Positions 9,167 through 17,797 of a stretch of 64,000 nt of DNA are shown here, piece by piece (the first letter of the stretch is position 1; every line of letters starts with the position of its first letter). The translations under genes and the position numbers were made by a program. The DNA is taken from assembly GCF_003124125.1 (NCBI RefSeq), contig NZ_QCXQ01000002.1:658645-722644 (forward strand), read 5' to 3'. The notes under the pieces are model-generated. The model was not told the origin of the DNA. It ran no database searches and saw nothing but the letters and a program-made list of their open reading frames with translations. The stretch comes from Levilactobacillus bambusae (GTDB taxonomy: Bacteria > Bacillota > Bacilli > Lactobacillales > Lactobacillaceae).

Positions 9167-9850
9167 TTAGCCCTCCGGTATGACCGTCATCATTCCCATT
9201 CCAAAGGCTTTTTCACGTCCAATTCCATGGGTTAATGCGTTCCTAAAAACGTCCGCATCCGTTACTTGGAGGAGGCCCTCAAACGTTACCTGACTCAGCT
9301 TAACTTGCCGGCCACTTTTGTTTTTATTTCGATGTAGGATCTGATACTGGCGGTCAACAATGTCAAACGCCAACGGACTAAAAATACCGTCATCCGTATC
9401 AACGGCTGGATTAGTAACTATCGCAAACCCATTTTTATCCGCCTTTTTCATCAGCCACCCCCGTTGCTGTTCAACCGTCACATGGGGGAAAATTTGGTGC
9501 TTCGTTTCCCCCGCCTTCGTCACGGCATAAGTGGGGTTGGCAACCAACCGAAACTGGAACACTTGCCCCGTTTGAATACGATCTAAAAATTGATCATACG
9601 ATTTCACCATAGCGGTCCCAGCGACCCCATAATGTTCTAGTCTTTCCTTATCCGGCTGGTTTTCGCTTAAAACGAGCAGGTATTTCTTACCACCCAGTTG
9701 ATCAATTCGCCAAAGATGGCGGGTTCGCTGGTTAGCCGCAATTTCATCAGGAAAACTTTGTTCAACCCAGTTGTGATAAGCACCAAGGTGGGTTAAATCC
9801 TTAATCTTGGCGCGATTATTAGTATCAACTTCAACTCTTGATAAATACAT
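9167..9850 (-). CDS. cas6e: Cas6e (CasE) crRNA-processing endoribonuclease
   Basis: A 227-residue protein. The ATG at 9850 (MYLSRVEVD) is chosen because it is 7 bases from GGGAGG; an ATG two codons upstream is too close to that site. It has the double ferredoxin-like fold pattern of Cse3/CasE, with the N-terminal Tyr-Leu-Ser-Arg strand, the active-site region AYHNWVEQSFP and the C-terminal glycine-rich GIGREKAFGMGMM loop. It cuts the CRISPR transcript within each repeat and stays bound to the 3' hairpin. The gene lies between cas5e and cas1 in the standard order. Confidence 0.95.
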   Translation of the reverse strand: MYLSRVEVDTNNRAKIKDLTHLGAYHNWVEQSFPDEIAANQRTRHLWRIDQLGGKKYLLVLSENQPDKERLEHYGVAGTAMVKSYDQFLDRIQTGQVFQFRLVANPTYAVTKAGETKHQIFPHVTVEQQRGWLMKKADKNGFAIVTNPAVDTDDGIFSPLAFDIVDRQYQILHRNKNKSGRQVKLSQVTFEGLLQVTDADVFRNALTHGIGREKAFGMGMMTVIPEG

Positions 9851-9863
9851 CGTCATACCTCCC

Positions 9864-10580
9864 TTAAAGTGCGTCCATAGCATCGTGCTGAGTTGATTGT
9901 TTTGGGGTATAACTGGGATTTTCGACCTTAATCCGTTCGCTGGCTACGGAACGGAACCCATACTGTCGGTCACGTTGATCAAAGGACTTCACTTGATCCT
10001 TAACTAACCGAGTCACATTAATGGGATGGTCGTCATCAAATAAATTAGCATCAGCAACTAAGCCAACGGAAACTTGATTTTCATCCCGATGTTTTTTCTG
10101 ATACCACTCTGAAGCGGCCCACTCGTTGTTTTCTAATACCTCTAATGGATTGCCATCTACTACCCTAATTTCAAGCGGACCGGCTGGAGCGTTCGAACGC
10201 CGTCCCAAAAACAACGGAAAGTACGGATGTTTTAGGGCATCAGCAATTTCGTTAATTAGTGGTTCATTTTCACTCCCAATGGCCACCAAAAAGACGGCAT
10301 CCTGAATGTAGTCCCGGTAGGTCACTTTTCGTTTATCTTTAGCCCACTCCACCGTTTGGTAATCTTGTAAAACCGTTCCCGGTTGATCTAACCGGACGGC
10401 AAAGGCTAAGTTATTGAGGTCCAGAATTCGGGCATCTTCTCGGGCATAGCCAAGGGCAGCAGCAATCATGCCAATAATGGCACTCTTTGAGGGGTAACGA
10501 CTCGTTGTTCGGCGGTCAAAATTAGCTTCATTTCCGTAAGATTGAAGCGGTGCCGTTAATCTAATCGTTAGTGTTTTCAT
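9864..10580 (-). CDS. cas5e: Cas5e (CasD) Cascade subunit
   Basis: A 238-residue Cas5 family protein (MKTLTIRLTAPLQSYG, the typical start; RRTTSRYPSKSAIIGMIAAALG glycine loop follows). It caps the 5' handle of the crRNA in the Cascade surveillance complex and contacts Cse1. Its start overlaps the cas7e end by 20 bases, which suggests coupled translation. Confidence 0.96.
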   Translation of the reverse strand: MKTLTIRLTAPLQSYGNEANFDRRTTSRYPSKSAIIGMIAAALGYAREDARILDLNNLAFAVRLDQPGTVLQDYQTVEWAKDKRKVTYRDYIQDAVFLVAIGSENEPLINEIADALKHPYFPLFLGRRSNAPAGPLEIRVVDGNPLEVLENNEWAASEWYQKKHRDENQVSVGLVADANLFDDDHPINVTRLVKDQVKSFDQRDRQYGFRSVASERIKVENPSYTPKQSTQHDAMDAL

Positions 10581-11649
10581 CCTGCACCGCCTTTGTTAAT
10601 GCGTCACTAACCTGGTTCAGTAAGTCAGTGAAACTCGTGGCTTGTTCTCCTAACTTTTGGTCATCCAAATCCTCGTCATTTGCACTCAAGACGATATTAA
10701 ATACGGGAGCTTCAACAAATTTCTCTGCGGCTTCATATCCCTTATTAAGTCGCTTAATGGATGTGCTCGTGTAACCTTCACCAGCTTTAACCGGATTTTC
10801 AAACGCCGATGCCAGGTTAACGGGGGTGTCTTGCCGGATAGTAACCATCACGTAATTGGGGAGGGTCTTATTGGCAAACGTATTTTGTTTCCCCGTTGGC
10901 ATCGTCAGGATAAATTCCTTAATAAAGGCCACAGCACCCTTAATTGCATCTTGGTCGCCTAGGTTATGAATTAATTCATTCACGTTTAGATTTGCATAAC
11001 GGTACAGTGTAGCCGAATTAAATTCGATCGTGCCAATCATAGACGAACCCGTTTGATCATCTGGTTGTTCGTCATCAACCGCCGTATAGTAATCAAATTC
11101 TGGCACAATTTCATGGGTTGAAATGGCATGAGCCACTTGGGCAGAACCTTCAACGTTTAATTCTGGACTATCCGCCACCATTCGTCCAAATAGTGCTAGA
11201 TCAAGGGAATGATCTGCGTTAAAAGCTTTCTTAAGTTCTTTACTATCTAGTTCTTCGTTGTCTAGGACATACTGAGCAATCTTTTCAATTTGACCGGGAC
11301 TCACAAAAAGTAACGCCTTTGTATTATTGTCTTTATCTAGCCCGATTTTAACCGTCTTAAACACCTCAACAGCTTTTTCTGTTGCGGCTTCCTCATCCAG
11401 TGACGAGTCTAAATCTCTTAATTTTTGACTTAGCAGTTGGACAGCATCTGTGGTCCGCGAACCATTTTTAATTCCATCATTTTCAAATCCCTTGCGGACC
11501 GCGCGCTTCCAACTTTGCGAGGAAACCCGTGATCGGGTCACTCCTCCATAAACGGCGGTCTTGGGTGCCCCGGTGTCATCTCGGTTGATATTTGATGATG
11601 GAACGGTTTGGATCACATTGAGGTCGATGTATAAGTTTTGTTTAGTCAT
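10561..11649 (-). CDS. cas7e: Cas7e (CasC) Cascade backbone subunit
   Basis: A 362-residue Cas7 protein (NLYIDLNVIQTVPSSNINRDD start; GVTRSRVSSQSWKRAVR is a family hallmark). Six copies normally form the helical backbone that holds the crRNA. Length is close to the E. coli protein (363). Overlaps cse2 by 8 bases and cas5e by 20. Confidence 0.96.
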   Translation of the reverse strand: MTKQNLYIDLNVIQTVPSSNINRDDTGAPKTAVYGGVTRSRVSSQSWKRAVRKGFENDGIKNGSRTTDAVQLLSQKLRDLDSSLDEEAATEKAVEVFKTVKIGLDKDNNTKALLFVSPGQIEKIAQYVLDNEELDSKELKKAFNADHSLDLALFGRMVADSPELNVEGSAQVAHAISTHEIVPEFDYYTAVDDEQPDDQTGSSMIGTIEFNSATLYRYANLNVNELIHNLGDQDAIKGAVAFIKEFILTMPTGKQNTFANKTLPNYVMVTIRQDTPVNLASAFENPVKAGEGYTSTSIKRLNKGYEAAEKFVEAPVFNIVLSANDEDLDDQKLGEQATSFTDLLNQVSDALTKAVQDENTND

Positions 11650-12268
11650 TAGTCTGGCTTCCTTTCAATTTGTCACTGTTAAATTGCCGAAAATATTGTT
11701 GGCCCCACCGAATCCGAACCCGATTGGCCGCCTCATAACCAAATTGGAAATTGTAAAGGTCACTTGCGAGTTGGGCATAGTCAATGGGAGACTTTAAGTT
11801 AGAGGCTTTCACCATTGAAACAAGATGGGACATTTCATTAATCACTCGATCAGCGTTAGTAGATTCTAAGAGGATTCGAACCCGGCGATTAAGTCGTTTG
11901 CGATCCTTTTCCTTTGCTCGCATGAGTGCCAACGTGTGAAATAACGTTTCTCCTGGTGCCTCTTCACCTTTTGGCGCCCAAGACGTTGCATAAGTTAAGT
12001 GATCATAGTTTCCCTGTTGTGAAACAGCATAGAATCGCAACGCCGCATAAATTGCTGTTTCTGCGTAAGTTGGTTCACCCGTGGTACTTAACATTTCTGG
12101 GGTTAAATGGTTGAACATGATTGGCCACACTTTTTGAGCCTGGGGACTCGCAAATGAAGCCGCATTCCGAATGCTAGCTAATACCGCTGCGTTAGGTTTC
12201 CCGTTCCCGTAAAGTTCCCGGATTATCGTAGCGGTGATTGTTCTGATGTCTAAACTGTTAACCGTCAT
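11642..12268 (-). CDS. cse2: Cse2 (CasB) Cascade small subunit
   Basis: A 208-residue, helical, basic protein of the Cse2 family (pattern LxxxRNAASFASPQAQKVWPIMFNHL and RRVRILLESTNADRVINEMSHLV). Two copies normally lie along the inner side of Cascade and stabilise the displaced strand. It is longer than E. coli CasB (160), like other Gram-positive forms. It starts one base after the end of cse1. Confidence 0.94.
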   Translation of the reverse strand: MTVNSLDIRTITATIIRELYGNGKPNAAVLASIRNAASFASPQAQKVWPIMFNHLTPEMLSTTGEPTYAETAIYAALRFYAVSQQGNYDHLTYATSWAPKGEEAPGETLFHTLALMRAKEKDRKRLNRRVRILLESTNADRVINEMSHLVSMVKASNLKSPIDYAQLASDLYNFQFGYEAANRVRIRWGQQYFRQFNSDKLKGSQTND

Positions 12269-12269
12269 C

Positions 12270-14027
12270 TTAATTCGTTCCTTTCTGGCCTAAATTCAAA
12301 TGATTCTTGACGTAATAGGCGAGTCGGTTTCGCAAAGTGAAAACATTAATCAACTGTTCTGTTCCGCCGCGATTCTCTGTAATAACGCCACTAATATCCC
12401 GTGGAGAGCTGACTTTCATCACCTTATCTGCAGCCGCAAGTACAATTTGCTGAAGCTGAATTTTCCATTCATTGACCTTATCATCACGATCATCGTCATT
12501 TGATAGTCCAGCCAACCACGCGGTAAAGGGCTCGTTCAGTTGGTCGTACAGTTGTGCCACCCTTTTGCTAGTTTCACCGTCTTGTTTACGATTTCGGACC
12601 GCAGCAATGCCATCAATGAACTGTTTGTAATCACTACCCACCATTTGGGTTAACTTAATGGTCTCTTCAATTCTAGTCGGCCAATGATTAGCATTATTTT
12701 CATCAAATAAAACATCCGCCTTAATCTGCATGTCATCGTAGACTTCCGCTGCTGGTAACCGTGAGGACGCATTGTCATCATGAATCATCGTAGCTGAGGC
12801 TAGCGTAATGTTCATTTGTTCTGGAAGGGCGTGTTCAGTCCGCTTGAGATACCTTAACCAGGTTACAATTCCTGCTTCGCGCTTGTCATCCTCATCCGAA
12901 CTAGTTCGGACGTAGTTGCCAAAATCGCGCCACATTGCGCGATCAAGGGAGCTTAACCACCGGGTTGCTGGTCGGAAACGATCCGTCTTCTTATCGAATC
13001 GCCACGTTGTCATGGGCTCTAAGAAAACGTCATCGGCGGCAAAAATAGGCAGGGCTGCACTAAACACAATGGGTTGGTCGTGACTATCCCACTCAACGTG
13101 TAATAATCTTGCCCACGTCGTATACAGTTCGGCTAAGTTATCCGGCACTAACTGGTCCTTTCGTTCGTTAATATAAGTCATATCATTCTTAAATTCCCAC
13201 ACGGGTTTTTGATTCTGATAGATCTGTTCATTATTAGGTACGGGGTCTACTAAAACCAGGTTGAGCATCAAAGTTTCAAACAGGTTGCGCCCCTTTGCGT
13301 AGACCGAGTTTAAACTGTATAGCCACCCCAAGGGATCAGTAAATTTACTATCTGCCTCAATCTTAGTTTTATCGGTCACCCCCGCAAAATCTTGATACGT
13401 TAGAATCCACCGCGCTAATTCATCTAGCGTCAGTTTATTCTTGGCCTCGCCCACCTTGGGTGAAAAAAGGGAGACCGAGTTCCCGCTTTCTGAAATTCGC
13501 CGGTTAATTTGTTTAATTCCGACGGCTCCCTTAGGCTTATCCACCGAAATCTGTTTATTATCAGGCACAAAAAAATTATAGTCAGTCTGATTAACCTGGT
13601 AAAACGGATGAATTCCCAGTAAATCAAACCGATCCTGATAGTGTTCTAAGTATTGGACAATAATGTTAGAAAACTGACCAGCTTGATAAAGCTGCTTCCA
13701 GGTTTCCATTAGGCTATCTCGTCCCTCACCCTGATAGTCGTATTCATCCACCTCTTCAGCCAATTGCATGGTTGCGGGATCCAGTTCTAACCAGTCATAA
13801 GCCTCGTCATTAGCATCAAACCGCGAATAAACGGTTGTCAAAATGGCCAGCAAGAGCCGCAGCACCGCTAAATCTTGGGCGTGCATGTCTCCAGCTAACT
13901 GACGGTAACTTTGGGCGTTTTGAAACAGATCAATTAATGACACCGTTTTTTCCTGGTTAGTCGCTGACTCAATGACCTTAATCCATGGTTCCGTCGTTAA
14001 GTTAAACGTTGATTCAATCACGTTCAT
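12270..14027 (-). CDS. cse1: Cse1 (CasA) Cascade large subunit
   Basis: A 585-residue Cse1/Cas8e protein (FNLTTEPWIKVIE start). It recognises the PAM and recruits Cas3. The conserved loop region around residues 140-175 (YNFFVPDNKQISVDKPKGAVGIKQINRR, given only as a location guide) is where L1 and PAM-sensing residues lie in relatives. Length is a little above E. coli CasA (502). Overlaps the cas3 end by 14 bases and precedes cse2 by one base. Confidence 0.94.
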   Translation of the reverse strand: MNVIESTFNLTTEPWIKVIESATNQEKTVSLIDLFQNAQSYRQLAGDMHAQDLAVLRLLLAILTTVYSRFDANDEAYDWLELDPATMQLAEEVDEYDYQGEGRDSLMETWKQLYQAGQFSNIIVQYLEHYQDRFDLLGIHPFYQVNQTDYNFFVPDNKQISVDKPKGAVGIKQINRRISESGNSVSLFSPKVGEAKNKLTLDELARWILTYQDFAGVTDKTKIEADSKFTDPLGWLYSLNSVYAKGRNLFETLMLNLVLVDPVPNNEQIYQNQKPVWEFKNDMTYINERKDQLVPDNLAELYTTWARLLHVEWDSHDQPIVFSAALPIFAADDVFLEPMTTWRFDKKTDRFRPATRWLSSLDRAMWRDFGNYVRTSSDEDDKREAGIVTWLRYLKRTEHALPEQMNITLASATMIHDDNASSRLPAAEVYDDMQIKADVLFDENNANHWPTRIEETIKLTQMVGSDYKQFIDGIAAVRNRKQDGETSKRVAQLYDQLNEPFTAWLAGLSNDDDRDDKVNEWKIQLQQIVLAAADKVMKVSSPRDISGVITENRGGTEQLINVFTLRNRLAYYVKNHLNLGQKGTN

Positions 14028-16773
14028 CCTCCTTTACATAACTTAAACCTAAATGTAATGAATAATGAAGCTGCCACTTTCCGAGCGTGGCTTCATTATT
14101 CTCGTCTAACGTCAAGGCAAGCGCCCCCTTTAGCCATACGCTATCTTGCCAGTCAGGGTAATTAGAATAGGTGGATTTTTCTAACTCTTTAATCGTCCGA
14201 TCAATCGCCCCATCAAAATTTGGTGTCACAGCTGAAGGAATGCGAATTGTCTGCTGTGCAATGACTTTAGGCGACACAGTGCTTAATTCTCGCCCGTCCA
14301 CTAAATAATCTTTTCCATCAATTTGCTGCGTTAAAACTACTTCGATGGTTTCTTTAATGTCACGAACAGCCGCAGCGGCACGTGAGTCACTGTTACTAAC
14401 ATCACTATGATTGCGACTCAACCAACCATGAATGGACCTATCACCAGTCAATAGTGGGGGGCCAATTTGAAATCCCTTTGCTTTTTGTTCCTCTTTCTTC
14501 TGATCCCGCTGAAATGTAGCCCAGCATTGGTCAATCCCATCAATCTCATCGTTGGTTTTTGGATCATATACCGCTTGAACTAGCGGCGAAATATCATCCG
14601 GCAACTTAATCTGATCCGGTAGGAAGTGATCCGTCTTCATTAATAAATAATCACCATAAACCGCTGTGCTACCCTCGTCATAACCCTCTTCATTGATCCC
14701 CAAAACAAATAGTTGGGGGTCTTGAAGGCCGCTTGGTCGGACAATATCATGCCGGTGTAGCCGACCAATCCGCTGCAGAATTAAATCCATGGGGGCAATA
14801 TCTGTATACATCACATCGAAATCAACGTCTAATGACTGTTCCAAAACTTGGGTTCCAATGACGATCATCTTAGTTGGTCGATCAGCATGTTTCCCAATTT
14901 TGGCCATTAACTCGCTTTCCCGGCGCGCCCGATCTGGTGCTAAAAAGGCCGAATGGAGCACCATTAATTCAACATCATCCGGGACTAATTTGGCTAGTTT
15001 CTGCGCCCGTTTGACCGTGTTAACAATAAGTCCGGCAACGCCCCCATTTTTGATTTGATGTAGGACGTGTTGGATTAATTCGGAATCATCTAAGGTGAGT
15101 CGACTAACCTGAACTTCGGTAGTTGATTGATCCCCTAAGCCATCAAAATCAGAAACCTGCGTCAGCGTTAAACCATCCAACAAACTCAACAGCGGGTAAG
15201 CCTGGGTCGTTTCCCAACCATCAGGAGCAATTAACCGTTTGCGACTCTTAGTGTATTTGCCCGCTTGGTAGGCCATCAACAGCCGCTTCCGCTTTTCTGC
15301 TGGCAAAGTGGCGGATAACACGACTACTGGCACGTGGTAAGCCCCCAACCAATTTAAAACTTTATATAAATATTTATTCATATAGGCATCATATCCATGG
15401 GCTTCATCAATAATGACGACCTTGCCACTAAAACCTAAGTGGCGAAGAAAAAGATGCTTTTGTTTTAATCCCATCAGTAAGAGATGATCAATTGTGCCCA
15501 CCGTAAACTTCGTTAAGATCGATTTTTTCCCGGAGAACCAACTATTAACGGTTACCGCATCGGGCGCCACGTCGGGATCACCAATGTTGCCTGCCTGGGG
15601 GAGCTCCTGATACGTCTTATTGAACTGCGCCTTACCGTGCATCAGATTTATGGAATAGCTAGCCTCGTTATCACCCGCCGTTTTTTCCAACCAGGTCTCC
15701 GCCCGATCAAACATGGCGTTAGTCGTTGCTTGGGTTGGGAGGCCAATAAAGACACCGTCGCGGCCCGTTGCATAAGCCATCTGTTCCGCTGCCAGTAACG
15801 CAATCTCAGTTTTACCAATTCCCATTGGAGCTTCAATAATGGCCATTCCTGGATCAATCGCCTGCCCGATCGTTTCAGACATTTTAGCTTGCACGGGACG
15901 AGCCTTAAATCCCCACCGTTCTTGGTAAGGATCCGTTTGTTCATCAACCTTAGCGGGAGCCCATTCATCATCAAGTGTCCAGGTTTGAATGGCATTTTGA
16001 AACCGACCCTGTCGATCAATATCCGCAACCGTTTGATCTAAACGAATTAACGGAAATAAGGGTTTAGCCGGATCATCATTAAAATACTCACTAGATGCCA
16101 ACCAGTCGGCCATTATTAATAACCCTTCTAATAGCACGGCTTGAGGCTGTAAAATTGATGGCACTTCTTCAACACTTTGATAGCCAGAAGATTGGAGTGC
16201 TTCATCAAATAATTCCCGCTGGACAGCCCTCCAAATTTCTTGGGTTTCAGAATCACTATTTTCACTCTGATAATAGTTTTTGGTATGTATCTCTAGATCC
16301 GTTTGAACCCCGTCGTCATTTTCCGGTTTGCCATGATGACCACCTATGATAGCGCATACAGTTTCTGGGACCTTAAAATTTCCGAGTAAAGCTTCACCTG
16401 CTTTAGCGTGGGGTGATTCATTACTGGATGATAAATTAAGGCAATCCAAATCCTGGAATCCATTTCGAACCAAAGTTTCCATTAAGTCATGGTCTAATGA
16501 TAGGTCGCCGTTGTAAGACGTCTTCACCTGAAACGCCGGCGTAGCCTTTCCTAAATCATGACTAAACCCCACAAACTTAACGAGTCGGTGGGCATCTTCA
16601 TCCGATAAATCTCCAGCAATTGCTTGACGTTGCCCATCGCTTAACCAATGGTCATACAAATGATTAATAACAGCCTGGGCATCCCTTAAATGAGTCACTA
16701 ATGGTAACCATAACTGGTCACCGTCTTCGGAGCGTTTCTTTGCCCATAGGGCGTTCACTTCGTCTGTAACCAA
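14014..16773 (-). CDS. cas3: Cas3 helicase-nuclease (type I-E)
   Basis: A 919-residue protein. The N-terminal HD nuclease domain shows THLRDA (His28), FSHDLGK (His72-Asp73) and GGHHG near residue 170. The SF2 helicase domain follows, with GIGKTEIAL (Walker A, about 320), IIDEAHGYDAYM (DEAH box), LSATLP and QRIGRLHRH. Cas3 is recruited by Cascade to nick, unwind and degrade target DNA. The start is a TTG six bases after GGGGTGG; no in-frame ATG fits better. It is the first gene of the cas operon, and the 115-bp gap to array 2 must contain the operon promoter. Confidence 0.95.
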   Translation of the reverse strand: MVTDEVNALWAKKRSEDGDQLWLPLVTHLRDAQAVINHLYDHWLSDGQRQAIAGDLSDEDAHRLVKFVGFSHDLGKATPAFQVKTSYNGDLSLDHDLMETLVRNGFQDLDCLNLSSSNESPHAKAGEALLGNFKVPETVCAIIGGHHGKPENDDGVQTDLEIHTKNYYQSENSDSETQEIWRAVQRELFDEALQSSGYQSVEEVPSILQPQAVLLEGLLIMADWLASSEYFNDDPAKPLFPLIRLDQTVADIDRQGRFQNAIQTWTLDDEWAPAKVDEQTDPYQERWGFKARPVQAKMSETIGQAIDPGMAIIEAPMGIGKTEIALLAAEQMAYATGRDGVFIGLPTQATTNAMFDRAETWLEKTAGDNEASYSINLMHGKAQFNKTYQELPQAGNIGDPDVAPDAVTVNSWFSGKKSILTKFTVGTIDHLLLMGLKQKHLFLRHLGFSGKVVIIDEAHGYDAYMNKYLYKVLNWLGAYHVPVVVLSATLPAEKRKRLLMAYQAGKYTKSRKRLIAPDGWETTQAYPLLSLLDGLTLTQVSDFDGLGDQSTTEVQVSRLTLDDSELIQHVLHQIKNGGVAGLIVNTVKRAQKLAKLVPDDVELMVLHSAFLAPDRARRESELMAKIGKHADRPTKMIVIGTQVLEQSLDVDFDVMYTDIAPMDLILQRIGRLHRHDIVRPSGLQDPQLFVLGINEEGYDEGSTAVYGDYLLMKTDHFLPDQIKLPDDISPLVQAVYDPKTNDEIDGIDQCWATFQRDQKKEEQKAKGFQIGPPLLTGDRSIHGWLSRNHSDVSNSDSRAAAAVRDIKETIEVVLTQQIDGKDYLVDGRELSTVSPKVIAQQTIRIPSAVTPNFDGAIDRTIKELEKSTYSNYPDWQDSVWLKGALALTLDENNEATLGKWQLHYSLHLGLSYVKEDERD

Positions 16774-16888
16774 CCATTACCACCCCTTCTTAACCTTTTA
16801 TTTATTACACTCGTTACAAACTTACCATAATACGTACCGTGATTCATCCATAATTTGTAAAAATGGTCTTGTTATTATTAACTTTTCA

Positions 16889-17633
16889 AAACTTCCCCCA
16901 TGTATATGGGGAATATCATATCAGATTAAGTGTTAATTAGGATCAACCCCATAAATTTGGGGAATAAAGAACTCTTTGTAAATCTAGGCCAGGAGCATCC
17001 CCATATACATGGGGAGTACTGCTGGTTCATGACGTCCCGGGCATAGCCGGAAGGATCATCCCCATATACATGGGGAGTACGAAAAATCGGCCTTGTTTGA
17101 AATAGCGAATAAAGGATCATCCCCATATACATGGGGAGTACTAGCGTTGTTGATCGCCTTGCTCGTGTACTGCTGGGATCATCCCCATATACATGGGGAG
17201 TACGCAAACGTTAGTGTATGTGCACTATTCGAACCAGGATCATCCCCATATACATGGGGAGTACCACAAAGTCAACTGGCTATTGCAAGATATAATGCAG
17301 GATCATCCCCATATACATGGGGAGTACTGCCTCAACATTAGTATGTAAAGCTTCATGATAGGATCATCCCCATATACATGGGGAGTACTTTTATTTCCAT
17401 ATCCAGCGGTAGTCCTCTTTGGGATCATCCCCATATACATGGGGAGTACCATGTTGTCCAACAGTGCATGATAAACTTTTTGGGATCATCCCCATATACA
17501 TGGGGAGTACTACATGAAACTGCTTAGCGCAATCGATAATTCCGGGATCATCCCCATATACATGGGGAGTACCCTTGAGCAATTCAAGAGCGGTGGTAAT
17601 GCTGGGGATCATCCCCATATACATGGGGAGTAC
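16889..17633 (-). CRISPR. Type I-E CRISPR array 2 (13 repeats including 3 degenerate)
   Basis: 28-bp repeats start at 16889, 16940, 16992 (degenerate) and 17053, 17114, 17176, 17237, 17300, 17361, 17422, 17483, 17545, 17606. Intact copies differ from array 1 at two positions (CATATA and GGGGAGTAC). Spacers are 33-35 bases, but the two oldest gaps are 23 and 24. The leader end is at the right, as shown by the decay at the left and by similarity to the array 1 leader. The two oldest repeats still carry the GAAT form found in array 1. The array lies upstream of cas3 and is transcribed in the same direction. Confidence 0.97.
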
Positions 17634-17708
17634 ACTAAAAAAATCCCGTCACTAAGCTCTTTTGAAAATACCAATGGTCAGTTTTACATGAGTTTGGTTT
17701 CTAATAAC
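17634..17708 (-). promoter_or_regulatory. Leader of CRISPR array 2 with a relic of the cas2 3' end
   Basis: About 75 bp matching the array 1 leader. On the minus strand the far half reads as a mutated copy of the last cas2 codons (AACTCATGTAAAAC against AACTCATGGAAAAC), with a premature TAA. The array and leader were therefore probably copied from an arrangement next to cas2. Confidence 0.7.
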
Positions 17709-17797
17709 TTATCAAACTGCCCAACTTTTTCATTGATCACATTATATCCTTAAATACTTTAGCACACTATATTTTTATAAACTATCACTCCACAATA

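Noticed and set aside
16774-16888. Seed match of the degenerate-pair gap (TAATTAAC on the minus strand) to TTATTAAC upstream of cas3
   Set aside because: One mismatch in an AT-rich stretch and no convincing PAM; too weak to claim a CreR-like target.
16926-17753. Frames within CRISPR array 2 (for example peptides with repeated HVYGDDP or SSPYTWGV)
   Set aside because: They are translations of the CRISPR repeat and change with every spacer.
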